Assembly (NCBI GenBank): GCA_020353515.1
Contig: CP070695.1
Span: forward strand, 1,524,284-1,588,283
Reading direction: 5' to 3'
Source: Candidatus Heimdallarchaeota archaeon
GTDB taxonomy: Archaea > Asgardarchaeota > Heimdallarchaeia > Hodarchaeales > Hodarchaeaceae
Length of the DNA stretch: 64,000 nucleotides
The first letter of the stretch is position 1. Each line of letters opens with the position of its first letter. The notes under the pieces were generated by a model, which was not told where the DNA came from, did no database searches, and was given only the letters and a program-made list of their open reading frames with translations. The translations under genes and the position numbers were made by a program. Below, piece after piece: positions 23,350-32,584 of this stretch.

Positions 23350-24855
23350 CTAATCTTTCCAACAATCTTTTAGAATCTTTAAGGCACACGTATAGCCCGC
23401 CATTATTGCTCCAGAAAAACCACCACTTCCAGTCCAGGCTGATGCACAATACAAATTGTTAATCGGAGGTTTTCGAATCTCATGTTTCATTGGTCCAACT
23501 TGATCGGGGATTTGAGCAAATCCATAAACTGTACCTTCGGGATTTAATGTGTAACGTACCATAGTTTTTGGAGTACCGACCTCACTATAAATAATTATAT
23601 CCTTTATACCAGGAATTATTGTTTCTAACCTATCAATAAGAGTCTGTGCTACTTCTTCCTTTTTATTATTATATTCTGTTTCATTTAAGTGAATCCAATG
23701 ATCCAGGTAATCAATGGTACAAATTACCCCAGTATAAATCCCTTCTTCATTGATCTGAGAATCTATCATGCTATAATCGACAAAAGTGAATCCTTTCTTT
23801 GAGTAATCATTCATTCTCTCTTGTGGATAGAAATCCTTCAATTTAGTGAGATCTTCAGAAAGTACAAATATTGAATAGGCATTATGTCCTAAACTTGCGG
23901 TAGGCTTAGAGAAACCAAGATATAAAGAAAGAATTGAACATGCTAGCTTAAGGGAATTGACTTTCTTTTGGTACTCCGTATTTTGGAGTGATGGAACTAG
24001 ATCATTGACAACGTTTGGTAGAGCTGCATTAGCTAATACCACTTTTGCATATACAGAAAATTCTTCGCGATCTTCATCATCTTTTTGCTTTGTACGGATA
24101 TATTTAACTCCTTTAGCCCTCTTATTTTCGGTGATAATTTCAGTAACCAAGTGTTTTAGAATAACAGTGCCATTATTATTAGAAATAACGCTAGCTAAAT
24201 AGTCAGAAAGTGATTGAGATCCGCCTTTGATGAAATGTCCACCACCAGTAAAGTAACTGATCTGAGGAGCAGAAAAGAAAATCATAGATAAGCTGTAAGG
24301 ATCATCATGATAATACCCCAAATTTCCAGTTAAAACGAATTTTAGATCTTCATTGTCAGTGATTGTATCAAGGTACTCTCCGATACTAGTCTGACTGATA
24401 GAAGCTAGTTTTTCTAAGTTTCCTTCCACAAGAAAACTGTATGTTTGTTTGATATCTTTAAAGAAAGTTTCAATGGCTTCTATCTCATCAGGGAATGCTT
24501 TCGAGAGAACATTTATGGCTTCAGGAATATTATGAGGTATAGTTAGATCGAATCTACCATTTGTTATCTTAAAAAACTCAGGAACCCGAATAAATTCCAC
24601 ATTGGAATTCACTTCTAACTCTTCAAAGATCCGTTTTTTAGGGTCGAATGCACTGTCAAGGCCATCCATCTCATGTAATCCGACTTCAAAACCAGTTTTT
24701 CGGCCTCTAATCTTTCTATGAAAGACTGTTGCACACCCACCCACTTTATTATGTTGTTCAATTAAGAGAACCTTTTTTCCCTCTTTAGCTAGTTGTGCTC
24801 CTGCAGTTAATCCTGCCAGTCCTGAACCTATGATTATCACATCGTGTTCCTGCAT
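23350..24855 (-). CDS. CrtI/CrtISO/RetSat-like FAD oxidoreductase
   Basis: A CrtI-superfamily flavoprotein of about 500 residues. The FAD motif is GSGLAGLTAGAQL, followed by LIEQHNKVGGCATVF; the C-terminal closing motif is NNLYCASAWTGSGGFSGAIMAGY. The HKxGGCATVFHRKxRG block and overall order resemble carotenoid isomerases, phytoene-desaturase-like proteins and retinol saturases more than true CrtI. It could isomerise or saturate a polyene. ATG 24855 is chosen over TTG 24864. It is transcribed alone from the minus strand, just outside the crt operons but close enough to suggest that the pigment pathway extends to it. Confidence 0.8.
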   Translation of the reverse strand: MQEHDVIIIGSGLAGLTAGAQLAKEGKKVLLIEQHNKVGGCATVFHRKIRGRKTGFEVGLHEMDGLDSAFDPKKRIFEELEVNSNVEFIRVPEFFKITNGRFDLTIPHNIPEAINVLSKAFPDEIEAIETFFKDIKQTYSFLVEGNLEKLASISQTSIGEYLDTITDNEDLKFVLTGNLGYYHDDPYSLSMIFFSAPQISYFTGGGHFIKGGSQSLSDYLASVISNNNGTVILKHLVTEIITENKRAKGVKYIRTKQKDDEDREEFSVYAKVVLANAALPNVVNDLVPSLQNTEYQKKVNSLKLACSILSLYLGFSKPTASLGHNAYSIFVLSEDLTKLKDFYPQERMNDYSKKGFTFVDYSMIDSQINEEGIYTGVICTIDYLDHWIHLNETEYNNKKEEVAQTLIDRLETIIPGIKDIIIYSEVGTPKTMVRYTLNPEGTVYGFAQIPDQVGPMKHEIRKPPINNLYCASAWTGSGGFSGAIMAGYTCALKILKDCWKD

Positions 24856-24938
24856 TCCTATCAATCCCAGTCAAGCATTGTCATTTTGGTAAATGAGAAG
24901 TTAGATATATCAATATTAATATCTTCTGTAAGTCCTTA

Positions 24939-26573
24939 TTGAAAAACAGATTTTCTGACATAGTGAAAGAAAATAAAGTAAAGGAAAAAGTTCAAAAAAT
25001 AATACTCATCTGTCTGGATTTAATGAATGAAATCGAATATCAAATTATAGATGTTTATGAAAGTAATAATCTTAAGGGAGGAGTTTTACAAAATTTACCT
25101 GCTTATTTGACTGTATCATTCAATATAGAAAGAGAGACGAATTACAATTTCATTGCAGAGTCTCCTAAAGGAGAAATCACAGGTAACATATCGGGGAAGG
25201 CTCAACCTGGATTTTATCATCACTGGCGAATTCCAATTCTCGAACAACCAGGAGATTGGAAAGTTGAGATCCATTTACACTTTGATAAACCAGTGGGGAT
25301 GATTCGTGAAAGTATTTCTATTCATGTTCCTTCAAATATCTTTGAGTATCAGTTAGATGAGGAGGCCTCTTGGGATAATGATTATTTAAAGGATTTAAAT
25401 GTCCCAACTCAAGATGAAATTCAATATGTTGATGTAACCTCTAGGTTCGCTGAACTGGACGCTCACTGGTTGCAAGTAGAGCCAGAGTTAAATATTTGGC
25501 GATATATTCACCAAGATGTTGAAAGTAAGTTAAAAGAAGAACGATTTTTTCCAATTCTACTTATACATGGATTCCATTCACATTATTCCACTTGGAATTG
25601 GATAGTGCGGTACCTTTGGGCGGATGGTTTTAGGAATATCTTTGCAATGGCTTTATATGATGATACTCTAGGAGTAGAAACGAATACTCATCATCTTGAG
25701 AATGTAATTTACGAAATTTTACACCTAACAAATCATGAAGCCTTATATATCATTGGACATTCACTAGGAGGTTTAATGGGAAGATTCTTTGTAAAAACAT
25801 TTGATCCCAGAAAGGTCAAACTGCTAGTGACTATTGGTTCTCCCCATTTATGTGGTCTATCTCGATTGCCAAGATTAGTCGCTTTTAATATTATTAATCG
25901 AAGAGCTCAAATTACTAAACGTGACCTAGAATTACATCCTTCAAGTACACTTAAGAAAACCCAGAAGATTTTTACAGAAGCAGACTTGTATCTTTTGTCA
26001 ATGGTCAATATTTGTGGTACAAAAGTTCGAGGAGGAGATACTGGATTCAAATTTAAGGATAATCTTGTACCAGATATGATTAATCTTGGTGTGAATTATA
26101 TCCACACATCATTGCATAAGAATGAAGACACTTATCGCATTATACGTAATCTAGTCTTTGGTAAATCAATTATTTATAAAATTCGTCTGCTTTATATTAC
26201 CCCCACAATTGATTCTCCAAAGAAATCTCAAATCTGTCTGAATTTTAGACCGAGAGGTCAGAAAGATTATCAACAATACCCATTCAATGATTTCATTCAA
26301 TTAGGGAAGAATGAGCCCTATATTCCACAAATTCCTATGATTGTCTTTACATACTTAAGAAGTGAAAAGAATATCAAGCGTGAAAGGCTAGAAATCCAAA
26401 TCTGTGATCAGAAGAAAAGAGTATTAGTTGAGGATGAAGTGATATTTGCTCTAGGGGCTAAGGAGGAAGTTAGTGACCACTTTAATCTTGATACAGGAAC
26501 AGGATATATGATTCAATTTGCTGTATATTCCTACCGGCTTCACTATGGATTCAATTCTTTGAATCAACGCTGA
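24939..26573 (+). CDS. Alpha/beta-hydrolase (lipase-like) with extra N- and C-terminal domains
   Basis: A roughly 544-residue protein. The central part is an alpha/beta hydrolase: LLIHGFHSHYSTWNWIVRYL (oxyanion region), a GHSLGG nucleophile elbow with Ser275, and a later His expected to complete the triad. Residues 30-170 form a beta-rich domain (Ig-like or C2-like) and the last 130 residues another beta-rich domain. No signal peptide is seen. Substrate may be a lipid ester. The start is uncertain: TTG 24939 has no ribosome site and ATG 25023 is an alternative. The 3' end overlaps the convergent acyltransferase gene by 10 bases. Confidence 0.75.
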   Translation: MKNRFSDIVKENKVKEKVQKIILICLDLMNEIEYQIIDVYESNNLKGGVLQNLPAYLTVSFNIERETNYNFIAESPKGEITGNISGKAQPGFYHHWRIPILEQPGDWKVEIHLHFDKPVGMIRESISIHVPSNIFEYQLDEEASWDNDYLKDLNVPTQDEIQYVDVTSRFAELDAHWLQVEPELNIWRYIHQDVESKLKEERFFPILLIHGFHSHYSTWNWIVRYLWADGFRNIFAMALYDDTLGVETNTHHLENVIYEILHLTNHEALYIIGHSLGGLMGRFFVKTFDPRKVKLLVTIGSPHLCGLSRLPRLVAFNIINRRAQITKRDLELHPSSTLKKTQKIFTEADLYLLSMVNICGTKVRGGDTGFKFKDNLVPDMINLGVNYIHTSLHKNEDTYRIIRNLVFGKSIIYKIRLLYITPTIDSPKKSQICLNFRPRGQKDYQQYPFNDFIQLGKNEPYIPQIPMIVFTYLRSEKNIKRERLEIQICDQKKRVLVEDEVIFALGAKEEVSDHFNLDTGTGYMIQFAVYSYRLHYGFNSLNQR

Positions 26574-27484
26574 TAATATGATTCAATAAATTCTTCGATC
26601 AGTCTAGGGGGGACGCGAGTAAGCTTATGAAGGAATTTATTGAATTCTTTTTGTTTTTTTGAGGAAACAGTGATATCTTCAATTTTAGTGTTAAATTTTA
26701 ACTCAAGAAGTTTGATATAATGAGTTTCGGTTTTTAAAAATAGATTCCTTAATGAGTGCATAACATTATTACTTATCTCCCTTGCATTAAGAAAAAAATC
26801 AGTTTTTGATTCAGACCACCCCCCTTTCCGAGAATACTGTTGAAAATCTAAAGGTTCACCAAAAGAAATTGAAATATAGGATCCAAATTTTGGAATTATT
26901 GTGCCTGGTCTCAGGGCTTCAGCTGATCCATGAATATACACTGGCATCACCGGGATTTTACCATTAGTAGTAAGAACAATTCTACCAATTCCGGCTCGTC
27001 CTTCTTCAGCTAAACTAAAAAAGTCATGGTACGGAGTTCTATGAATACGTCTGCCTTGTGGTGTTATTAAAACAGCGAAACCTTCCAGTACGGATTTGGA
27101 TGCGTAATCAAGGGTTGGTTTAGGATTTTCACGAAAAATTGGGATTGCTCCTAAAGTTAATAGGATTCTACCTGGCAAAGTTCCCAACAGAATCTTCCCG
27201 GAAGCAATAAATCCAAGAAATTTCCTTGGCCCGAAAGGAGTAAGAATAGCACTAATGACCATAAAACCATCTAGATGAGACTGATGGTTAATACAGAAGA
27301 TAATACCCCTTCCTTCAGGAAATTTTTCAAGGTTTTTTGCCCCATTTACTTCAAACTGAAATAGAAATCGAATAATCCTCGGTAAAATTGGAGTTAGCAG
27401 AAGGTAAAAAGCTCTCCTTCGAAAAGACCACCGTTTAGTATAATGGGACTTGTTTGACAAAGCTAAGATCAACCTTGTTTTCAA
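26564..27484 (-). CDS. PlsC-type 1-acylglycerol-3-phosphate acyltransferase
   Basis: A 306-residue acyltransferase with the HX4D catalytic motif (NHQSHLD), a membrane-facing N terminus (FYLLLTPILPRIIRFLFQF), a glycerol-binding-like PQGRRIHRTP region and VMPVYIHGSAEAL. PlsC adds a fatty acyl chain to lysophosphatidate, a bacterial/eukaryotic step that ether-lipid archaea do not need, so its role here is unclear. TTG 27484 is the apparent start. It follows the acyl-CoA ligase gene by 17 bases on the same strand; activation and transfer of fatty acids would then be coupled. Confidence 0.85.
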   Translation of the reverse strand: MKTRLILALSNKSHYTKRWSFRRRAFYLLLTPILPRIIRFLFQFEVNGAKNLEKFPEGRGIIFCINHQSHLDGFMVISAILTPFGPRKFLGFIASGKILLGTLPGRILLTLGAIPIFRENPKPTLDYASKSVLEGFAVLITPQGRRIHRTPYHDFFSLAEEGRAGIGRIVLTTNGKIPVMPVYIHGSAEALRPGTIIPKFGSYISISFGEPLDFQQYSRKGGWSESKTDFFLNAREISNNVMHSLRNLFLKTETHYIKLLELKFNTKIEDITVSSKKQKEFNKFLHKLTRVPPRLIEEFIESYYQR

Positions 27485-27501
27485 AAATAATAGAGAAAAG
27501 C

Positions 27502-29211
27502 CTAATTAGATATTGATTCATCGCGGAGAGCTCTTTTGAGTACTTTACCAACAGTCGTGAGAGGTAATTCCTCACGGAACTCCCATAATGTGGGTTTTTC
27601 ATATTTAGACAAATTCTCTATAGCAAAAAACTTAATATCTTCTGTTACCTCGTAAGTTGGTTTAACTCCCTCTTTTAACTTAACAAAAGCCTTGACAATC
27701 TGGCTTCCAGGACGATTTGGATCATCTAAACCAATAATTGTTGCTAATTCAATATCAGGATGTTTAGAAAGAACATCTTCAACATGGACACTAAACACTT
27801 TGTAACCACTGATGATCAACATATCCTTAATTCTATCAACAATTTGAATATACCCATCGTCGTCCATGACACCAATATCTCCAGTATGGAACCACCCATC
27901 GTCTATTGCCTTTTCTGTAGCTTCTTGATCATTAAAATATCCACGAGTAATTGTTGATCCTTTAATTAATATTTCACCTGGTTCTCCAGTATCTATTTCA
28001 TCTCCAGTTTCAATATCAACTAATTTGACATACGTATCGGGAAGAGGTAATCCTATTTTTCCTACCTTTTTCTTTCCAAAGAAGGGATTAGAGATATTTG
28101 TTGTTGTTTCAGTTAATCCATATAGTTCCATCACTTTATTCTCTGCTTGCATATGCTTTTCAAAATCTCGGATCATTTCTGCAGGAAAAGGTGCTGCCGC
28201 CGAAATATAAACCGTAACATTCTCTAAAACGTCCTTTGGAATGTCTTTGGATTTTGGGTTATTCATTACCATCCCGTAAAGAGTGGGGACATTTCCTAAT
28301 ATTGTGGGTTTTTTTTCAATCATAGATTTAATAAAATGGTCAGAATCTCGCGGATTCGGGATCAGAATCTGACTAGATGCTACCCAAACCGCTTGGGTCA
28401 CCACAATTAATCCACCAATATGGAAGGCGGGGAAAGCTGATAGAGCCACTTCTTTATCGTCCAATGAACACCAGTGCGTAAATTGAGTATGCATGGCAAT
28501 GATATTACTGTGGGTCAATTCTGCTCCCTTTGGAGTTCCTGTGGTCCCTCCTGTATACTGTAATAAAGCTAAATCATTTTTTACATCAATTTCAACTATT
28601 TTTACATCAGTACTCGTATTTTCCATAATATCTGAGAATTTAATAACTTTTCTTCCAGGCCACTCGTCCACTTTTCCTTTTGGAATTTTTCCAACTAATT
28701 TCCCCATAAAAACAGCAATTTTGCCTAGACCCATATACTCTGAAATATTTGTAGCAATGATGATCTCAAGAGCAGGAATTATATCTAATATCTTCTTCAA
28801 TCGTTTATCGTAAAGAACATCCATAGTAACGATAACTTTACTCCTACTATTATTGAGTTGATAAACGCATTCACTTTCACTTAGGAGAGGATTCAGACCT
28901 GAGGATACAGCACCAATAAGAAGGGTACCAAAGTGAGCAATAAGGTACTGGGGACAATTCGGTAAACAAATGGTTACTACATCGCCTTTTTCCACGCCAT
29001 TTTGTTGTAAAAACGAAGCAAACTTTGTCACATGATCTAAAAGTTCCCTATAGGTGATCTCCCTGTTTATCATCCAACACGCAGGTTTTTCAGGAAATTT
29101 AGCCATTGCACGAGTATAAAGAACACCAAGACTTTCCGTTGGATATTCTAAAGACTTTTTCACATGAGGATCCCATGATTTCATCCAAAGATCAGGAGTA
29201 ATCTTAGGCAT
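27502..29211 (-). CDS. Long-chain acyl-CoA synthetase (AMP-forming)
   Basis: A roughly 569-residue ANL-superfamily enzyme. It has the phosphate-binding YTGGTTGTPKGAELTH motif, the ELYGLTET adenylate motif, the GWFHTGDIG hinge region and the C-terminal IKDMLIISGYKVF and KTTVGKVLKR-type lysine (LPLTTVGKVLKRAL). Size and the full set of motifs fit long-chain fatty acyl-CoA ligases (FadD-like). ATG 29211 is chosen; GTG 29220 would give a longer N terminus with no better ribosome site. Co-transcribed with the PlsC-like gene, pointing to fatty-acid use or lipid remodelling. Confidence 0.9.
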   Translation of the reverse strand: MPKITPDLWMKSWDPHVKKSLEYPTESLGVLYTRAMAKFPEKPACWMINREITYRELLDHVTKFASFLQQNGVEKGDVVTICLPNCPQYLIAHFGTLLIGAVSSGLNPLLSESECVYQLNNSRSKVIVTMDVLYDKRLKKILDIIPALEIIIATNISEYMGLGKIAVFMGKLVGKIPKGKVDEWPGRKVIKFSDIMENTSTDVKIVEIDVKNDLALLQYTGGTTGTPKGAELTHSNIIAMHTQFTHWCSLDDKEVALSAFPAFHIGGLIVVTQAVWVASSQILIPNPRDSDHFIKSMIEKKPTILGNVPTLYGMVMNNPKSKDIPKDVLENVTVYISAAAPFPAEMIRDFEKHMQAENKVMELYGLTETTTNISNPFFGKKKVGKIGLPLPDTYVKLVDIETGDEIDTGEPGEILIKGSTITRGYFNDQEATEKAIDDGWFHTGDIGVMDDDGYIQIVDRIKDMLIISGYKVFSVHVEDVLSKHPDIELATIIGLDDPNRPGSQIVKAFVKLKEGVKPTYEVTEDIKFFAIENLSKYEKPTLWEFREELPLTTVGKVLKRALRDESISN

Positions 29212-29437
29212 ATTTCTCACAACAATCTTCTAGATTCAACCATAGTTGAAAACTGAGATTGCCAGAAAGTTTTGAAAAGGTCGAATATGAATATTTCGCA
29301 ATAGAACAAATATTGCCTATTCAAAGTTTAAGTTGTTTTTTGCAGCTTTTTTGAAGGTTTTAAGATGAAAGTTGCCCTCATTGAGAGAAAAGGAAAAATT
29401 ATCTGAACTATTTCTACAGCTACTTTATTAGTAATTT

Positions 29438-30466
29438 CTATATCATACCTTGAGCTACTTTTTTATAAAATTCAATATTTTCAGAGATTATCTGCCTTAC
29501 TGGCAAGTGATACGGACATTTATCCTCACATTCCTCACAATGGTCGCATTTACTCCAGCTTTTCACCGAAGGTGGCATCCAGCGATTAAGAAATTCCTCA
29601 CGGGGCCATAACCGCCACATTCCTTTTGTAATCATCAACATTTGAACATGTACTCCTTGTGGACAAGGCTGACACTCCCCACACTGTCTACACAGTGTCT
29701 TGTCTAGTTGTGAATGAGTAGTTTTCATCACTTCTTGGTCTCGAGGTGTAAGCGTCCATGAACCCTTAACAATTTCCACAATCTCTTCGATTTCTGAGAT
29801 TTTTTCGATTCCTGCCACAGGTAAAACACTATCATATTGTAATAAGTATTTTATCGCTATATTTGCATTTTTTATGCTGCCACCTGCAAATGGTTTCATC
29901 GCTACGAATCCCACATCATGTTTTTGGGCTAATGAGATCAATTCATCAGCAGGTTCATTTCTGATAAAGTTAAAAGGAAATAATACTATTGAGAATTCCC
30001 CGGAAGTGATCGCTGTTCGGGCAATTTCTAACGAATGAGTGCTAATGCCGATATGATTTATTTTTCCTTCTTCCAAGGCTTGTTGTGCAGCTTCCATTGC
30101 TCCTCCAGTTTTGAATATTTGCTTAAATGCTGTAGGTGTACTCACATTATGAAACTGCCAGATATCTATATAGTCAGTTTGTAAATTGGTCAGGCTTTTT
30201 TCTAAACATTCATTGGCCATCTCTTTATCTCGCCATCCTGTTTTAGTAGCAATGACTATGTCATCACGATAATCAGGAATAGCTTTTCCTATCCGCTCCT
30301 CACTGGTTCCATAAGCAATTGATGTATCAATATAACTAATTCCTAAATCGAAACAGCGTTGAAGGACCTTTATGGCTGTTTCTTCAGGTGGCCGTTGAAT
30401 GGGAATACCACCAATGCCAATTCTTGAAACGCTGAGGTTTGTTTTTCCTAATCTTATGGTTTTCAT
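29438..30466 (-). CDS. Aldo/keto reductase with C-terminal ferredoxin-like Cys motifs
   Basis: A 342-residue protein. Residues 1-260 are an aldo/keto reductase barrel: GIGGIPIQRPPEE, DTSIAYGTSEERIG (catalytic Asp and Tyr), VIATKTGW (catalytic Lys), IDIWQFHNV (His). Residues 260-342 carry CRQCGECQPCP and CDHCEECEDKCPYHLP, a two-cluster [4Fe-4S] extension seen in many archaeal and bacterial members. Those proteins probably pair a carbonyl/NAD(P) reaction with ferredoxin-like electron flow; the substrate is unknown. It stands alone on the minus strand and is distinct from the shorter reductase at 33901-34914. Confidence 0.9.
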   Translation of the reverse strand: MKTIRLGKTNLSVSRIGIGGIPIQRPPEETAIKVLQRCFDLGISYIDTSIAYGTSEERIGKAIPDYRDDIVIATKTGWRDKEMANECLEKSLTNLQTDYIDIWQFHNVSTPTAFKQIFKTGGAMEAAQQALEEGKINHIGISTHSLEIARTAITSGEFSIVLFPFNFIRNEPADELISLAQKHDVGFVAMKPFAGGSIKNANIAIKYLLQYDSVLPVAGIEKISEIEEIVEIVKGSWTLTPRDQEVMKTTHSQLDKTLCRQCGECQPCPQGVHVQMLMITKGMWRLWPREEFLNRWMPPSVKSWSKCDHCEECEDKCPYHLPVRQIISENIEFYKKVAQGMI

Positions 30467-30515
30467 TACCTATTCCTTCTATGTGCTATTTATGGGATAG
30501 GGGTTATATTTTCCT

Positions 30516-31412
30516 TTATAAACACGTTAATTGTTCTTTCTTTGCCCCTCTATCAATTTCGAGTTGTTTGAAATAACTACTCTTAAAAAAATCTTCATGA
30601 GTAGTAATTGGGAAGTTGGAACGATAATTTGTGATTTCGGTTAAGATTTCAACCGCTTGTTTGTAATCTTGTTGGATATTTCGCTTCATTGCAGGGGAGA
30701 ACATAAGGGACTCAAGAATCCCAAAATACTCTTTCACACGAAGGTTCCATTCACCACGGCTCCTACGATCCAACCTATAGATAATTGGGGTTTCAATCTC
30801 TTTGAATTTGAGTCCCATTTTTGAGACGCAACTCCAAAAGACTAAAGGAAACGCGTATCCTGCATGGTCAAGATTATTTGGAAGGGATTTCACTCTATAT
30901 CCTTTTAATCCACAGAAGGCGTCAGTTAGTTCTAAGTTAAAACATTCATTGATTGTTCTTGTAATTAACATGTTGAGAACATAACGGTCTACTGGAACTC
31001 TTGTATTCTGAGGCCAAAAGCGATAGGAGAGATAACGGCTTGTGGAAACTAGATCGATATCCGAATTAGAATGAAGGCAATACAAGATCTCTTTGATGCT
31101 AAAAAGAGCGTGTTGTAGATCAGCATCAAATGTAATTAAAACATCATAGTTTGATTTTGCGTATTGAAACAGAGTCTGAATTGAACTTCCATAACCCCGA
31201 GGTCCATCCTCATGTCTAAGACATTGGAAGGGGTATTGCCTTGCTAACTCCTGATAGATTTTTCGAGATTTGTCTGTGCTCCCATCATCAACTAGTAATA
31301 CTGTTATTTTATATTCTGAGCATTTTGTAGTTAGAAATTCATAAAGAGAACGAATACACTCAGAAATGTATGCCTGTTCATTATAAAGGGGGATTCCTAT
31401 TAATACTCTCAT
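30516..31412 (-). CDS. Family 2 glycosyltransferase, dolichol-phosphate-sugar-like
   Basis: A 298-residue GT-A glycosyltransferase. The nucleotide-sugar-binding motifs are IPLYNEQAYI, LLVDDGSTDKSR, and DADLQHAL (DxD-type), then GLKGYRV. No membrane helix is visible, so it likely acts at the cytosolic face of the membrane. The order of motifs resembles dolichyl-phosphate mannose/glucose synthases, but the donor and acceptor cannot be named. It is followed by the acetyltransferase gene on the same strand 32 bases away, so the two may be co-expressed. GGAGA lies about 11 bases before the ATG. Confidence 0.85.
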   Translation of the reverse strand: MRVLIGIPLYNEQAYISECIRSLYEFLTTKCSEYKITVLLVDDGSTDKSRKIYQELARQYPFQCLRHEDGPRGYGSSIQTLFQYAKSNYDVLITFDADLQHALFSIKEILYCLHSNSDIDLVSTSRYLSYRFWPQNTRVPVDRYVLNMLITRTINECFNLELTDAFCGLKGYRVKSLPNNLDHAGYAFPLVFWSCVSKMGLKFKEIETPIIYRLDRRSRGEWNLRVKEYFGILESLMFSPAMKRNIQQDYKQAVEILTEITNYRSNFPITTHEDFFKSSYFKQLEIDRGAKKEQLTCL

Positions 31413-31444
31413 TGATATGATTTTCTCCAGTTCAGATCACTTTT

Positions 31445-32434
31445 CTAGTCAGGAAGCGTATAAAGAACCGCAAAATCTTCGATTGTTTCTTGTAGTTGTG
31501 CTAGATGAATTGCATTCATTGAATACCCAAAAAATAAGGTACTGATTCTTAAAGGAAGATTCTCCCAACCCCTTTTGAGGCAATCTTTGGCAACCTCAAT
31601 AAGCAATCGTTTCCAGGCTTGGGGATGTTCAAGACGGGTAGCTGATGTTAACCCAATGATTTCAAGACCCTTATCTTTCCCCCTCGTTAGTTTTCTGCGA
31701 TATGGAAGACCTACAGAGACTATCTGGCCATCTTTAAGGATCAGCTTGTTATGATCATCCTTTAGAAAAGTATTTTCAAGGTAGTATTTAGCCTCCTCAA
31801 CACTCGGAAAAACATCCCGTACATAATTATCCGCATGACAGACTTCAATTATTTGGTCAAGATCAACTGTTGTACCTAATCTACATGCATAAGAGGTCAT
31901 CTCATTAGTCATCTCCCAATTAGAAACATCTACTAGATTAAAATCTCTACTATAGACATAGAGGTGTTCTTTTTCAACGAATCTTTTCCTTTGAAAAAAG
32001 GCAATACGTTCATCAGTTGTCGGGGTACCAAATACAACTTCGCCCGCAATAACTTGGGGATGAATAGTGTCCTGTAACCACGTTATTAGTTCATCAAAGA
32101 TTTTTTCTTGGACGTCAAGAGGACACTCCGGTAAAGCCCACGGATAACTGATGATAAATGTCCCTGGTCGTGCTGGCCATTTACTAGTTTGAACATAAGC
32201 TATGAGTTTCTTATCTTCTGTCAAGACATAACGGGCACTTAAAGGATCCCTTTTCTCTCCTTTAAAGCGTCTTTTGATCTCTTCTGCATCTGCAGGAAGT
32301 CCTGACACTTCCGTATAGATTTTTGCTTGTTGTTCTTCTAATCCTTGACCAGGTTCATAATATCGATAAATTAATTTCAACGTTAACCATTCTCCATCAA
32401 TTGTTTGATTTGATGTTTTCCCAGTTAGTGACAT
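31445..32434 (-). CDS. Tandem GNAT-family acetyltransferase
   Basis: A 329-residue protein that seems to hold two GNAT-like domains: residues about 20-160 (YVLTEDKKLIAYVQTSKWPARP, RKRFVEKEHLYVYSRDF) and 180-329 (TVDLDQIIEVCHADNYVRDVFPS, SVGLPYRRKL, EIIGLTSATRLEHPQAWKRLLIEVAKDCL). The second has the AcCoA-binding helix region but a less regular loop. Double GNAT proteins acetylate antibiotics, proteins or metabolites; the substrate here is unknown. It is divergent from a winged-helix regulator that may control it. Confidence 0.65.
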   Translation of the reverse strand: MSLTGKTSNQTIDGEWLTLKLIYRYYEPGQGLEEQQAKIYTEVSGLPADAEEIKRRFKGEKRDPLSARYVLTEDKKLIAYVQTSKWPARPGTFIISYPWALPECPLDVQEKIFDELITWLQDTIHPQVIAGEVVFGTPTTDERIAFFQRKRFVEKEHLYVYSRDFNLVDVSNWEMTNEMTSYACRLGTTVDLDQIIEVCHADNYVRDVFPSVEEAKYYLENTFLKDDHNKLILKDGQIVSVGLPYRRKLTRGKDKGLEIIGLTSATRLEHPQAWKRLLIEVAKDCLKRGWENLPLRISTLFFGYSMNAIHLAQLQETIEDFAVLYTLPD

Positions 32435-32494
32435 TAATTAACAGGTACTGTCAATGATTGTAATCACACTTATTTAATTTACCATTGTGGCTAA

Positions 32495-32506
32495 CCTTTA
32501 AATACT
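32495..32506 (+). promoter_or_regulatory. TATA promoter of the winged-helix gene
   Basis: CCTTTAAATACT at 32495-32506 is a good archaeal BRE/TATA element, about 80 bases before the ATG at 32585. The divergent acetyltransferase gene starts about 60 bases on the other side, and its own promoter is presumably in the same 150-base gap. Confidence 0.4.
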
Positions 32507-32584
32507 CTCAAATGTTTCTCTAACTTAAAGAAAAGGAATATAAGTCGACGAAGAACCCCCTATTATTTTCATGGATGCCATAGA

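Noticed and set aside
29221..29437. Looked for small genes in the 217-base gap after the acyl-CoA ligase.
   Set aside because: Only a 13-codon frame MKVALIERKGKII was found; too short to support.
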